DNA from: Rhodospirillaceae bacterium
GTDB lineage: Bacteria > Pseudomonadota > Alphaproteobacteria > MPNO01 > UBA2964
Direction of reading: 5' to 3'
Length of the DNA stretch: 6,011 bases
NCBI GenBank assembly: GCA_002724505.1
Contig: PBOV01000003.1
Location: 29,118-35,128, forward strand
Below the pieces are notes generated by a model. The model did no database searches and was not told the origin of the DNA. It worked only from the letters and a program-made list of their open reading frames with translations. A program made the position numbers and the translations under genes. Positions 1 through 5,983 of the stretch are shown piece after piece. The first letter of the stretch is position 1. The number at the start of each line of letters is the position of its first letter.

Positions 1-317
1 TCCACGGATATTTCATCAAAGCCCTTGCGTTCAACCGCGGTGAAAATAGCAGCGTTATTGACAAGAATATCTAACTTACCAAAGCCTTCGACGGTTTTTG
101 CCACCATTTCTAATGTGGCTTCCTCTTCACGAACATCGGTTGGAACGTCGATAGCCTCACCGCCAGATGCTCTAATTTCTTCGACCACAGAAGCACCGCT
201 ATCCCGATCAGCAATTACTACTTTAGCCCCCTCTGCGGCCAGTGCTCTTGCGTAGGTAGCACCTAATCCTTGAGCTGCACCAGTCACAATGGCCACACGT
301 CCCTCTACTCTGCCCAT
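1..317 (-). CDS. Short-chain dehydrogenase/reductase (SDR), partial, N-terminal 105 residues
   Basis: This is an NAD(P)-dependent oxidoreductase of the classical SDR family; only the N-terminal Rossmann half is inside the window and the gene runs off the left edge. The translation begins MGRVEGRVAIVTGAAQGLGA, with the TGxxxGxG cofactor loop at residues 12-19. An Asp at residue 37 ends the second strand (VVIAD), which in this family favours NAD over NADP. LDILVNNAA follows at 82-90; the usual form is NNAG, so the last Gly is Ala here. The catalytic Ser-Tyr-Lys lies outside the window. A start at 317 is supported by AAAGG seven bases upstream and by exact N-terminal alignment with the two complete SDRs nearby. 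By hand count it matches the SDR at 2038-2799 at 52 of the first 90 positions and the SDR at 1261-2022 at 49 of 90. It is divergent from the dioxygenase gene. The substrate is unknown. Confidence 0.93.
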   Translation of the reverse strand, partial: MGRVEGRVAIVTGAAQGLGATYARALAAEGAKVVIADRDSGASVVEEIRASGGEAIDVPTDVREEEATLEMVAKTVEGFGKLDILVNNAAIFTAVERKGFDEISV

Positions 318-415
318 CTTTGAACCTTTGACCTATATTTGTTCAACTTTAGTGTGACCGCTGAATCTAACGATTTCAACTCCCCTTAAGCTCCTAATTT
401 GTTATTATAGGGGTT
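318..415. promoter_or_regulatory. Divergent intergenic region between partial SDR and dioxygenase
   Basis: This 98-base AT-rich spacer must hold the start signals of both divergent genes. On the minus strand there is an exact TATAAT at 409-404, but no good -35 element stands at the right distance. On the plus strand TATTAT at 403-408 overlaps it and would place a transcript start at about 415-416, on the dioxygenase ATG. A TTGACC at 328-333 (five of six matches to the -35 consensus) is followed 16 bases later by the weak TAGTGT. An inverted repeat, TTGAAC (320-325) and GTTCAA (341-346), sits just upstream of the SDR start. The assignments rest on consensus matching by eye only. Confidence 0.45.
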
Positions 416-1258
416 ATGGAAGTAATACCATTAGACCAACCACTGGGTGCCCGCGTAACGGGACTAGATTTCCGCGCAACTCCGAATAAAAAGCTTGCCG
501 CCCAAATTCGTGAGATTATTCATGCTCATCAAGTAGTTATTTTTCCGAACCAAACATTCAATGCCAAACAACAACTGGCCTTCACAAAAGCCCTTGGACC
601 GATACGTAAAAGGGCGCTACCGCCTGATTACATAGTTCCAACCAGCTCTTATGAGACTCCAGGGATCGCATACGTAAGTAATATTCGTGATGAAAATGGT
701 GAGCCGACCGGTGTAATCCCCGATGGAGAGATGTGGTTTCATCACGACACTTGTTACACCGACAAGCCCGATAAATTTACTATGCTGTTCGCCATTTCTG
801 TCCCAAAAATTGGTGGTAATACAATATGGTGTAATATGTACCAGGCCTGGGAGAGTATGCCCGAAAAACTCAAAAATACGATCCGAGGCAGAAAGGCGCT
901 GAACGTCTATGATTATGCTACGATTGAAAAGCCTAATTTAGATAATTTAGAAAATATCGAAAAAGCCTGGCAGCCATGCATTATCAGACACCCAGAAACC
1001 GGACGTGAAGCGCTGTTCATCAATCGGCTAATGACTTGCCAGATTGAGGGGCTAACTATCGAGGAAAGCACCAAAATTCTTGACCCAATTTTTCAACACT
1101 CGGAACAACAGAAGTTCGTCTATGAACACAAGTGGAAGGTAAACGATTTTGTCATATGGGATAATCTGGCAGTTACCCACGCGCGGACACATTTCGAACG
1201 TACCGATGACCGTCGCCTACGACGCAGCAAAGTTAGCGGTGACGCCTTAGTCACCTGA
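416..1258 (+). CDS. TauD/TfdA-family Fe(II)/2-oxoglutarate-dependent dioxygenase
   Basis: This 280-residue cytoplasmic enzyme couples oxidation of an organic substrate to decarboxylation of 2-oxoglutarate to succinate. The length is normal for the family. The iron-binding HxD is seen as His109-His110-Asp111 in EMWFHHDTCY, and the distal His is His255 in DNLAVTHARTHF. Arg266 and Arg270 follow at +11 and +15, the spacing used in TauD for 2-oxoglutarate and substrate-anion binding. GGNT at 133-136 matches the region holding the 2-oxoglutarate-contacting Thr. The N-terminus (MEVIPLDQPLGARVTGLDFR) is typical, so ATG 416 is almost certainly right, yet AGGGG at 409-413 is only two bases from it. The gene stands alone on the plus strand, divergent from one SDR and convergent with another. 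Family members act on taurine, alkylsulfonates, chlorophenoxyacetates and other carboxylates; the substrate here cannot be told, so no symbol is given. Confidence 0.95.
   Translation: MEVIPLDQPLGARVTGLDFRATPNKKLAAQIREIIHAHQVVIFPNQTFNAKQQLAFTKALGPIRKRALPPDYIVPTSSYETPGIAYVSNIRDENGEPTGVIPDGEMWFHHDTCYTDKPDKFTMLFAISVPKIGGNTIWCNMYQAWESMPEKLKNTIRGRKALNVYDYATIEKPNLDNLENIEKAWQPCIIRHPETGREALFINRLMTCQIEGLTIEESTKILDPIFQHSEQQKFVYEHKWKVNDFVIWDNLAVTHARTHFERTDDRRLRRSKVSGDALVT
1238..1255. terminator. Short hairpin at the convergent gene ends (weak candidate)
   Basis: A perfect 6-bp inverted repeat, GGTGAC (1238-1243) and GTCACC (1250-1255), encloses a six-base loop. It ends immediately before the dioxygenase stop codon and lies just past the stop of the convergent SDR gene. 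Neither strand has a clear T-run after the stem, so it does not meet the usual form of an intrinsic terminator. It is listed because the two converging genes have no other space for one. Confidence 0.25.
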
Positions 1259-1260
1259 TA

Positions 1261-2022
1261 TTACCAAACAATAGCCCCCCCATCGACAACTAGCGTCTGG
1301 CCTGACATAAAATCGCTTTCTGGCGATGCCAAGTGGATACACGCACCGACGAGATCATCGGGTTCTTCAGCGCGCTTTATGGCCCGCGCTTTAGCACTAG
1401 CCAGCCGGCGCTCCTTTTGTGTTTGAGTTGCCAAAGATTGACTGATCTCTGTGTCTGTCGCACCAGGCGCAATAATATTTGCACAAATACCTGAGGGACC
1501 GTATTCCCGAGCGAGTGAACGTGTCAGACCAATGACAGCGCCTTTACTGGCGTCATAATGTAGCATCCCAGCGCCGCCTTTCATCGCTCTTGTTGATGCT
1601 ACGGTAATGATCTTACCATAGTCGTTCTTTAGCATCTCTGGGATTGCTGCTTTGGCCGACAACCAAACACCCTTCACGTTGACCGACATGACCTTCTCCC
1701 AGGTATCGACATCAATTTCTGTAGGGGCCTGACGTTCAAGGTGCACCCAAAGCCCGGCATTTGCGACTAAGATATCGAGCCTACCATAGCTTTCAACAGT
1801 TTTAGAGACCACTTCCTTACAGCTATTTTCGCTGGTCACATCTGTTTCGGCGCCCATCGCTTCGCCACCAGCTTGCTTAATGACACCTAGGACTTCATCC
1901 GCCGGTTCAAGGTCAGCAACGACAACTTTCGCCCCTTCTGCTGCCAACCCCTTGGCGAAGGCAGCGCCGATACTGCGCGCACCTCCAGTGACAATTGCTA
2001 CTCTTCCATCCAACCTCGCCAT
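1261..2022 (-). CDS. Short-chain dehydrogenase/reductase (SDR), 253 aa, variant cofactor loop
   Basis: This classical SDR is an NAD(P)-dependent oxidoreductase that interconverts an alcohol and a ketone. It shows Asp37 at the end of strand 2 (VVVAD, NAD preference by family rule), NAG at 88-90, the structural Asn115 (SVNVKG), Ser143 (VAST), and Tyr156 with Lys160 in YDASK, so the catalytic set is complete. The C-terminus SDFMSGQTLVVDGG is standard. The odd point is the nucleotide-binding loop, TGGARSIG at 12-19: the second Gly of TGxxxGxG is Ser17. AAGGGG seven bases before the ATG is a good ribosome site. It starts 15 bases after the neighbouring SDR of equal length, which it matches at about 143 of 253 positions (ungapped hand count), and is probably the last gene of that operon. 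Its stop is two bases from the stop of the convergent dioxygenase. The substrate is unknown; 3-oxoacyl-ACP reductase and secondary-alcohol dehydrogenase annotations would both be guesses. Confidence 0.95.
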   Translation of the reverse strand: MARLDGRVAIVTGGARSIGAAFAKGLAAEGAKVVVADLEPADEVLGVIKQAGGEAMGAETDVTSENSCKEVVSKTVESYGRLDILVANAGLWVHLERQAPTEIDVDTWEKVMSVNVKGVWLSAKAAIPEMLKNDYGKIITVASTRAMKGGAGMLHYDASKGAVIGLTRSLAREYGPSGICANIIAPGATDTEISQSLATQTQKERRLASAKARAIKRAEEPDDLVGACIHLASPESDFMSGQTLVVDGGAIVW

Positions 2023-2037
2023 TAAATCACCCCTTCT

Positions 2038-2799
2038 TCACCACATCGTGCCGCCGCCATCAACGACGACCGTCTGGCCGCTCATAAAATCACTTTTTTC
2101 CGAAGACAGAAAGACACAAAGCCCCATGACATCTTGTGGCATCCCGTTACGTCCGAGCGCCCGTTTTTTCCCGCTTGCAAGGCGACGCTTAATACTTTCT
2201 TCAGTTTCATATTGCTTACCAGTTTCGGTCTCTATAGGACCGGGCGCAATTGCATTTATACGGATACCAGCATCACCATATTCCCGCGCCATTGATCGAG
2301 TGATGCCAACTACCGCTGCTTTAGACGCCGCATAGCGGGTAATACCTGGCGTCCCCTGGAAGGCAGCCGTAGACGCAATGTTGATGATCTTGCCGTAACC
2401 ATTTTTTTTCATTTCCGGGATACATGCTTTTGCGCCAAGCCATACACCCTTGATATTTACGTTATAGACCGCGTCCCATTCATCAACGGTTTCATCTAAA
2501 GATGGCACGCGTCGCAAGTGCGTATACAGCCCAGCATTAGCCACTAAAATGTCAAGCCGTCCGAATGCCTCAACGGCTTTAGCTGCCATATTCATATTTG
2601 CCGCTTCATCGGCAACATCAGTCTCTATAAATACTGCCTCGCCATCTGCTTGCTTGATAATATCTACGACGCTACTTGCGTCCACAAGATCGGCGATCAC
2701 GACCTTAGCGCCCTCTTCCGCCAACCGTTTGCAATATTCAGCACCAATACCAAGCGCTCCGCCCGTTACAATGGCGACCTTACCCTCTAGCTGCCCCAT
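2038..2799 (-). CDS. Short-chain dehydrogenase/reductase (SDR), 253 aa
   Basis: This is a classical NAD(P)-dependent SDR, cytoplasmic and expected to be tetrameric from its family. All hallmarks are present: the cofactor loop TGGALGIG at 12-19, Asp37 after strand 2 (VVIAD, suggesting NAD), NAG at 88-90, Asn115 (NVNIKG), Ser143 (IAST), Tyr156 and Lys160 in YAASK, IAPGPIET after strand 6, and the C-terminal SDFMSGQTVVVDGG. The start is fixed by AGGGAG six bases before the ATG, directly after the transporter stop codon; the gap to that gene is 12 bases, so the two are surely co-transcribed. It and the next gene are the same length and align without gaps, indicating tandem duplication followed by long divergence. 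Placement behind a carboxylate transporter suggests oxidation or reduction of an intermediate derived from the imported compound (inference). The exact substrate is not readable. Confidence 0.96.
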   Translation of the reverse strand: MGQLEGKVAIVTGGALGIGAEYCKRLAEEGAKVVIADLVDASSVVDIIKQADGEAVFIETDVADEAANMNMAAKAVEAFGRLDILVANAGLYTHLRRVPSLDETVDEWDAVYNVNIKGVWLGAKACIPEMKKNGYGKIINIASTAAFQGTPGITRYAASKAAVVGITRSMAREYGDAGIRINAIAPGPIETETGKQYETEESIKRRLASGKKRALGRNGMPQDVMGLCVFLSSEKSDFMSGQTVVVDGGGTMW

Positions 2800-2805
2800 G
2801 ATTTT

Positions 2806-2811
2806 CTCCCT
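2806..2811 (-). promoter_or_regulatory. Ribosome binding site AGGGAG for the second operon SDR
   Basis: AGGGAG is followed by six bases and then the ATG at 2799. It abuts the TGA of the transporter gene, so translation of the two genes is probably coupled. The same hexamer precedes the binding-protein gene and lies beside the transporter start. Confidence 0.8.
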
Positions 2812-4857
2812 TCAGAATATTTCAAATTTGGAACGCAGAATCGGAAATTGCAAGCCAATCCAGCTATGGGGCCAATGGACATCTAAAACCAACTGGAACA
2901 AAAACAAATAAAGTAACCAGAAACCCAATCCAATGATCAACGAAAGACGCCAACTCTCCCTTCCATGAAAACGCATATAGCAACATAAAAACACCAAAAC
3001 TGCAGGAAGAAGGCCAATCACATAGCCTATACCCACAACGCTCAATCCCCATCCAGCGAAAATCACGGCGCGTCGGAGCATTTCTCCACTGGTTAGATCA
3101 TCAAAGCTGTGCGTGATGTCAAATATCTGAGATTTTTTTATCGCTTGTCCATCCCTTGTTTCAGTTACAAAGAATACATCGCCGATAAGCTGCGCTCCAA
3201 TAAATAGAATACCAAAGCCAGTCACTAACCTTGGAACTAACTGAGCACCGAATTCAAATTCACCGGCTAGATAGAAAAAACTAGAAAATACAGTGATGAT
3301 AAAAATTGAAAATAGCGCTGTTGGGCTCAGTCGAGGTTTACTAAATCGACGACGCAAATTCTTGTCTTTCTCGTCACGACCGAGGATTACTTGGATCACA
3401 GGGCGCAATACACCAACAAGCGTCAAACCAAAAATGATCATAACTGGCCATCGCGCAATCCAATCCCAGCCGTAGCGTTCAACGGAAATGAACATATAAG
3501 TTTCGATTAATCCGCCCAAAACAAATCCTAATACAAGAGGTGGACGTGGCCAGCCAAACCGCTTCATCATCCAGCCTAGAAGACCGAAGAAGAACATGGT
3601 GCTAAAATCACCCCACGCTCGAGAAGCCTGATAAACGCCAACAAAGACGACCGACAGGACAATCGGCACTAAAACACCAACGCGAATTATAGAAATTTTA
3701 GCAAGCTGGTTTGCGCCAATTAGGCAAATCCCCGCGCCAATTATGTTGGCGATCGCTACAGACCATACAAGCGAATAACTTAGATCGAGTTTGGTTGTGA
3801 GCATTTCTTCACCGGGCGGGATATCCAGCAATAGGAATGCGCTCAATAGTAAGGCCATCGAGGCAGAACCAGGCACACCAAACGCTATTGTGGGAACTAA
3901 AGCTCCTCCTTCTTTAGCATTATTAGAGCTTTCTGATGCTATGACCCCACGGATATCTCCACTGCCAAATGTTTCCGACGCACCCCGCTCGGTGCGCGCC
4001 GCATGGCCATAAGCAACCCAATCAATAACAGAAGCCCCTATGCCTGGAATTGAACCGAGCCCTGAGCCAATCAATGCGCAACGTACTACCAAGAATTTAT
4101 TAGAAAACACGTCGCGAATGCCCTGCCATTGGCCAGACACGGTGTTCCTCGCAATATCCTTAGCGATCGTTGTGCGCGAAATTGCTAAATCAGCAAGTTC
4201 CGGAATTGCGAACATACCTAACGACAGAGGAACAATCGGCAAACCGTCATAAAGATAAAGCGTACCAAATGTCCACCGCAGTTGGGAGGTTTGAGGGTCG
4301 TCACCGGCTGTAGCCACCAACAATCCGATACAAGCAGCGCCGAGGCCTTTAAGCACTGCGCCACCTGAAAGTACGGCGACTAAAGATAATCCAAAAACAC
4401 AAATGGCTAGTAACTCGGGTGAACCTACCGACAACACCAGCGGTCTTAGGATCGGCATGCTAAAGCCCAGTAACACGGCGCCGATTAAGCCACCCAACAT
4501 AGAGGCCATGAAGCCAGCCCCCAGAGCACGACCTGCTTGCCCATCTTTAGCTAGCGGATACCCATCAAGAATTGTTGCTGCAGACCCAACCGTTCCTGGC
4601 ACACCAAAAAGGACGGCAGGGATCGTATCAGATGTTGTGGTAACGGCGAGTAATCCCATCATAACAGCGATGGCGGAATAGGGGTCCATACCAAAGGTGA
4701 AGGGCAGCAGCAGCGTCAGACCCACAAGACCACCAACACCTGGGATAGCACCGACAATTAGACCCATCAACGTACCGAGCAACAGGAACAACAGGCGCTC
4801 CGGATCAAAAATTTGATCCAGAGCCCTAATCGCCATATCGAGCATCTGGAGATCCAT
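2812..4857 (-). CDS. TTT transporter membrane subunit, TctA-TctB fusion
   Basis: This 681-residue inner-membrane protein is the permease of a tripartite tricarboxylate transporter, driving uptake of an organic acid delivered by the periplasmic receptor. Residues 1 to about 492 are TctA, a polytopic protein normally about 500 residues long. It shows GAIPGVGG at 36-43 and LFGVPGTVGSAATILDGYP at 83-101, echoed by GSIPGIGASV at 268-277 and AFGVPGSASMALLL at 325-338, the two-fold internal repeat of the family. ESSNNAKEGG at 309-318 matches the usual ESANNAxxGG. A charged linker (about 493-510) leads into a second domain, about 511-681, resembling TctB: four or five hydrophobic helices (near 513-530, 540-563, 595-628, 638-658), VPRLVTG, and GLLPAVLVFL with a following RFHGRESWR. 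TctB is usually a separate gene, so this is a fusion. GGAG nine bases before the ATG is the better-spaced ribosome site; AGGGAG is only two bases away. The SDR genes follow closely. Confidence 0.93.
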   Translation of the reverse strand: MDLQMLDMAIRALDQIFDPERLLFLLLGTLMGLIVGAIPGVGGLVGLTLLLPFTFGMDPYSAIAVMMGLLAVTTTSDTIPAVLFGVPGTVGSAATILDGYPLAKDGQAGRALGAGFMASMLGGLIGAVLLGFSMPILRPLVLSVGSPELLAICVFGLSLVAVLSGGAVLKGLGAACIGLLVATAGDDPQTSQLRWTFGTLYLYDGLPIVPLSLGMFAIPELADLAISRTTIAKDIARNTVSGQWQGIRDVFSNKFLVVRCALIGSGLGSIPGIGASVIDWVAYGHAARTERGASETFGSGDIRGVIASESSNNAKEGGALVPTIAFGVPGSASMALLLSAFLLLDIPPGEEMLTTKLDLSYSLVWSVAIANIIGAGICLIGANQLAKISIIRVGVLVPIVLSVVFVGVYQASRAWGDFSTMFFFGLLGWMMKRFGWPRPPLVLGFVLGGLIETYMFISVERYGWDWIARWPVMIIFGLTLVGVLRPVIQVILGRDEKDKNLRRRFSKPRLSPTALFSIFIITVFSSFFYLAGEFEFGAQLVPRLVTGFGILFIGAQLIGDVFFVTETRDGQAIKKSQIFDITHSFDDLTSGEMLRRAVIFAGWGLSVVGIGYVIGLLPAVLVFLCCYMRFHGRESWRLSLIIGLGFWLLYLFLFQLVLDVHWPHSWIGLQFPILRSKFEIF
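4802..4819. repeat. 8-bp inverted repeat inside the start of the transporter gene
   Basis: GGATCAAA (4802-4809) and TTTGATCC (4812-4819) form a perfect inverted repeat around a two-base AA centre. It lies at about bases 39-56 of the transporter coding sequence, over codons for DQIFDP. It could be a protein-binding palindrome or chance; a two-base loop is too small for the full RNA stem. Confidence 0.4.
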
Positions 4858-4945
4858 TACTCCCTACTCCGGAATGATTAGCTTAAAATGCGGGAGACGA
4901 GCAGTCTTAGATCGCCCGTCTCCTGCTATTTTCATCGGATTTAGG
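4858..4945 (-). promoter_or_regulatory. Spacer between binding-protein gene and transporter gene
   Basis: These 88 bases lie between the apparent original end of the binding-protein frame (TAA at 4946-4948) and the transporter ATG. They hold the stem-loop at 4890-4926 and two overlapping purine-rich ribosome-site candidates, GGAG (4870-4867) and AGGGAG (4865-4860). No open frame of interest and no clear promoter were seen. Confidence 0.6.
4882..4926 (-). terminator. Stem-loop between receptor and permease genes (attenuator or partial terminator)
   Basis: Read on the minus strand, GCAGGAGACG (4926-4917) can pair with CGTCTCCCGC (4899-4890), giving ten positions with one A-C mismatch and a 17-base loop. 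The stem is GC-rich and is followed by ATTTTAAG, a short T-run. This resembles a weak intrinsic terminator or an RNA-stabilising hairpin. Its place after the receptor gene fits the common need for much more receptor than permease, with partial read-through into the downstream genes (inference). Confidence 0.5.
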
Positions 4946-5041
4946 TTATTTCTTCTTTTTCTTCCGAGCGAGATATTTCTTAGCAGTTTTGATGGTCTTT
5001 GGAGATGCGTTGGTTATCCCCACTGCTAATTCTTTTGCTTT
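4946..5041 (-). pseudogene. C-terminal tail of the binding-protein gene, cut off by an in-frame TAA
   Basis: Directly after the TAA at 5044-5042 the same frame continues for 31 sense codons, beginning KAKELAVGITNASPKTIKTA and ending in a Lys-rich KKYLARKKKKK before a second TAA at 4948-4946. Bug-family receptors normally end with a segment of the form SG-E/K-x-LVxxIxATPPxVVxKAK, and this piece fits it in the correct place: a helix, then NASPKTIKTAKK in the position of ATPPEVVAKAKK. With the tail the protein would be about 345 residues, in the usual range. It is therefore read as the displaced end of the same gene, not as spacer. Whether it is translated is unknown. Confidence 0.8.
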
Positions 5042-5983
5042 TTAGCCAGAAATAGGTGCAACTTCAAGTCCCCGTTTTTTTGTTGTGGCCAGGTATTCAG
5101 GGTCTTTAAGGGCGGACCAAAAACCTGCGCGCAAGGCACTCATCGCGGCCTTTGGAATCGCCGGCGGCGTAACATAGATACGACCGAGTGTTGATCCAGC
5201 GGCGACGAACTTCAAAAATTCACGATCAGCGTCGTTCTTAGCAAATTCGATTACGCGAGGGACCTTTGGCAAATCTTTATTACGCACCAAACCTGACTGC
5301 ATTAAAACGACAACTTTTTTTTCGCTGAGCCACTTTTTTTTGCAACACTTAAGGCTCTCCCAACTCGCAAATCGGCCCTGAACTTCGCCCCTCTCAACCG
5401 CCAGATGGACTTTACCCAGGCCTTTATAGCCGGTGATAATTTTAAATTTGGTACCGATTAGCGCGTTCATGATTGTCGGCTCAATAAACGTTGCCGACCC
5501 TTTGCCCGTAGACCCCAATAATACCTGTTTCTTAAAGACACCATCCAACGTTTTTGCTGGCGAAGTTGCGGTCCATAATGCCAAAACTGAATCCACCGGA
5601 CCGGAACTCACAATCCAGCCAAACTTTTCGGTTTTATATTTAACGCCGCGTCGGCCGATAGCTTCATTAATCGCAATCGTTTTAAGCAAAGTCCCAATAG
5701 CGGTGCCATCACGTGTTGCCGCATTATAAAGATAGTTTGCCGCTTTAATGCCGCCGGCGCCCGGCATTGGTGTAATACTGATTTCGGGATTTCCTGCGAT
5801 ATGTTTAGTCAGGTATTTTTGCAGGACACGCGAGTGGCGGTTATAAGATCCTTTTGATCCCCCGGCCAAGAAAAGCTCTATCTTCTTGCCCTTGTAAAAC
5901 TGTGCGGAAGCATCAGCGACTGCAAATGTCGTAGCAGCTAAACCTGCAGCCGTAACGAAAACCAATTTACTTAACATCTTCAT
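5042..5983 (-). CDS. TTT periplasmic solute-binding protein (Bug/TctC family), apparently C-terminally truncated
   Basis: This is the secreted receptor that captures the transported organic acid and delivers it to the TctAB membrane protein. Residues 1-27 are a Sec signal peptide: basic MKMLSK, a hydrophobic stretch, and an ASA cleavage site before Gln28. The mature protein opens FYKGKKIELFLAGG, followed by MPGAGGIKAANYLYN at 73-87, DGTAIGTL at 92-99, GSTGKGS at 157-163, KFKIITGYKG at 179-188, VERGEVQGR at 196-204, and TPPAIPKAAMSALRAGFW at 272-289. All of these fall where the family has conserved ligand-binding loops. The start is fixed by AGGGAG (5996-5991) seven bases before the ATG. The reading stops at GLEVAPISG, residue 313, where homologues keep going; the missing tail is present in frame just downstream. 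Two A8 runs on the coding strand (5341-5334, 5322-5315) do not break the frame. The ligand is not predictable. Confidence 0.93.
   Translation of the reverse strand: MKMLSKLVFVTAAGLAATTFAVADASAQFYKGKKIELFLAGGSKGSYNRHSRVLQKYLTKHIAGNPEISITPMPGAGGIKAANYLYNAATRDGTAIGTLLKTIAINEAIGRRGVKYKTEKFGWIVSSGPVDSVLALWTATSPAKTLDGVFKKQVLLGSTGKGSATFIEPTIMNALIGTKFKIITGYKGLGKVHLAVERGEVQGRFASWESLKCCKKKWLSEKKVVVLMQSGLVRNKDLPKVPRVIEFAKNDADREFLKFVAAGSTLGRIYVTPPAIPKAAMSALRAGFWSALKDPEYLATTKKRGLEVAPISG

Noticed and set aside
2023..2037. Possible terminator or promoter between the two tandem SDR genes
   Set aside because: The 15-base gap holds only a ribosome site (AAGGGG) and no stem or -10/-35 pattern.
1880..2335. Plus-strand open frame of 151 codons across the junction of the two SDR genes
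   Set aside because: It lies opposite two well-supported SDR genes, has the low-complexity Ser/Pro/Ala-rich composition of an antisense shadow, and shows no recognisable domain.
2549..2911. Plus-strand open frame of 120 codons
   Set aside because: It runs opposite the SDR start and the transporter end, both firmly assigned on the minus strand; no motif is seen.
2864..3052. Minus-strand 62-codon frame inside the transporter gene
   Set aside because: It is a different frame wholly within the TctB-like domain, whose own frame gives proper membrane helices.
5042..5044. The internal TAA as a recoded selenocysteine or pyrrolysine codon
   Set aside because: Selenocysteine uses TGA and pyrrolysine uses TAG; TAA recoding of that kind is not expected, and the family has no special residue here.
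5315..5341. Two runs of eight T (A8 on the coding strand) suspected of frameshifting the receptor gene
   Set aside because: Family motifs before (VERGEVQGR, ASWESLK) and after (WLSEKKV, LPKVPRVIEFAK) both lie in the same frame, so no frameshift is needed.
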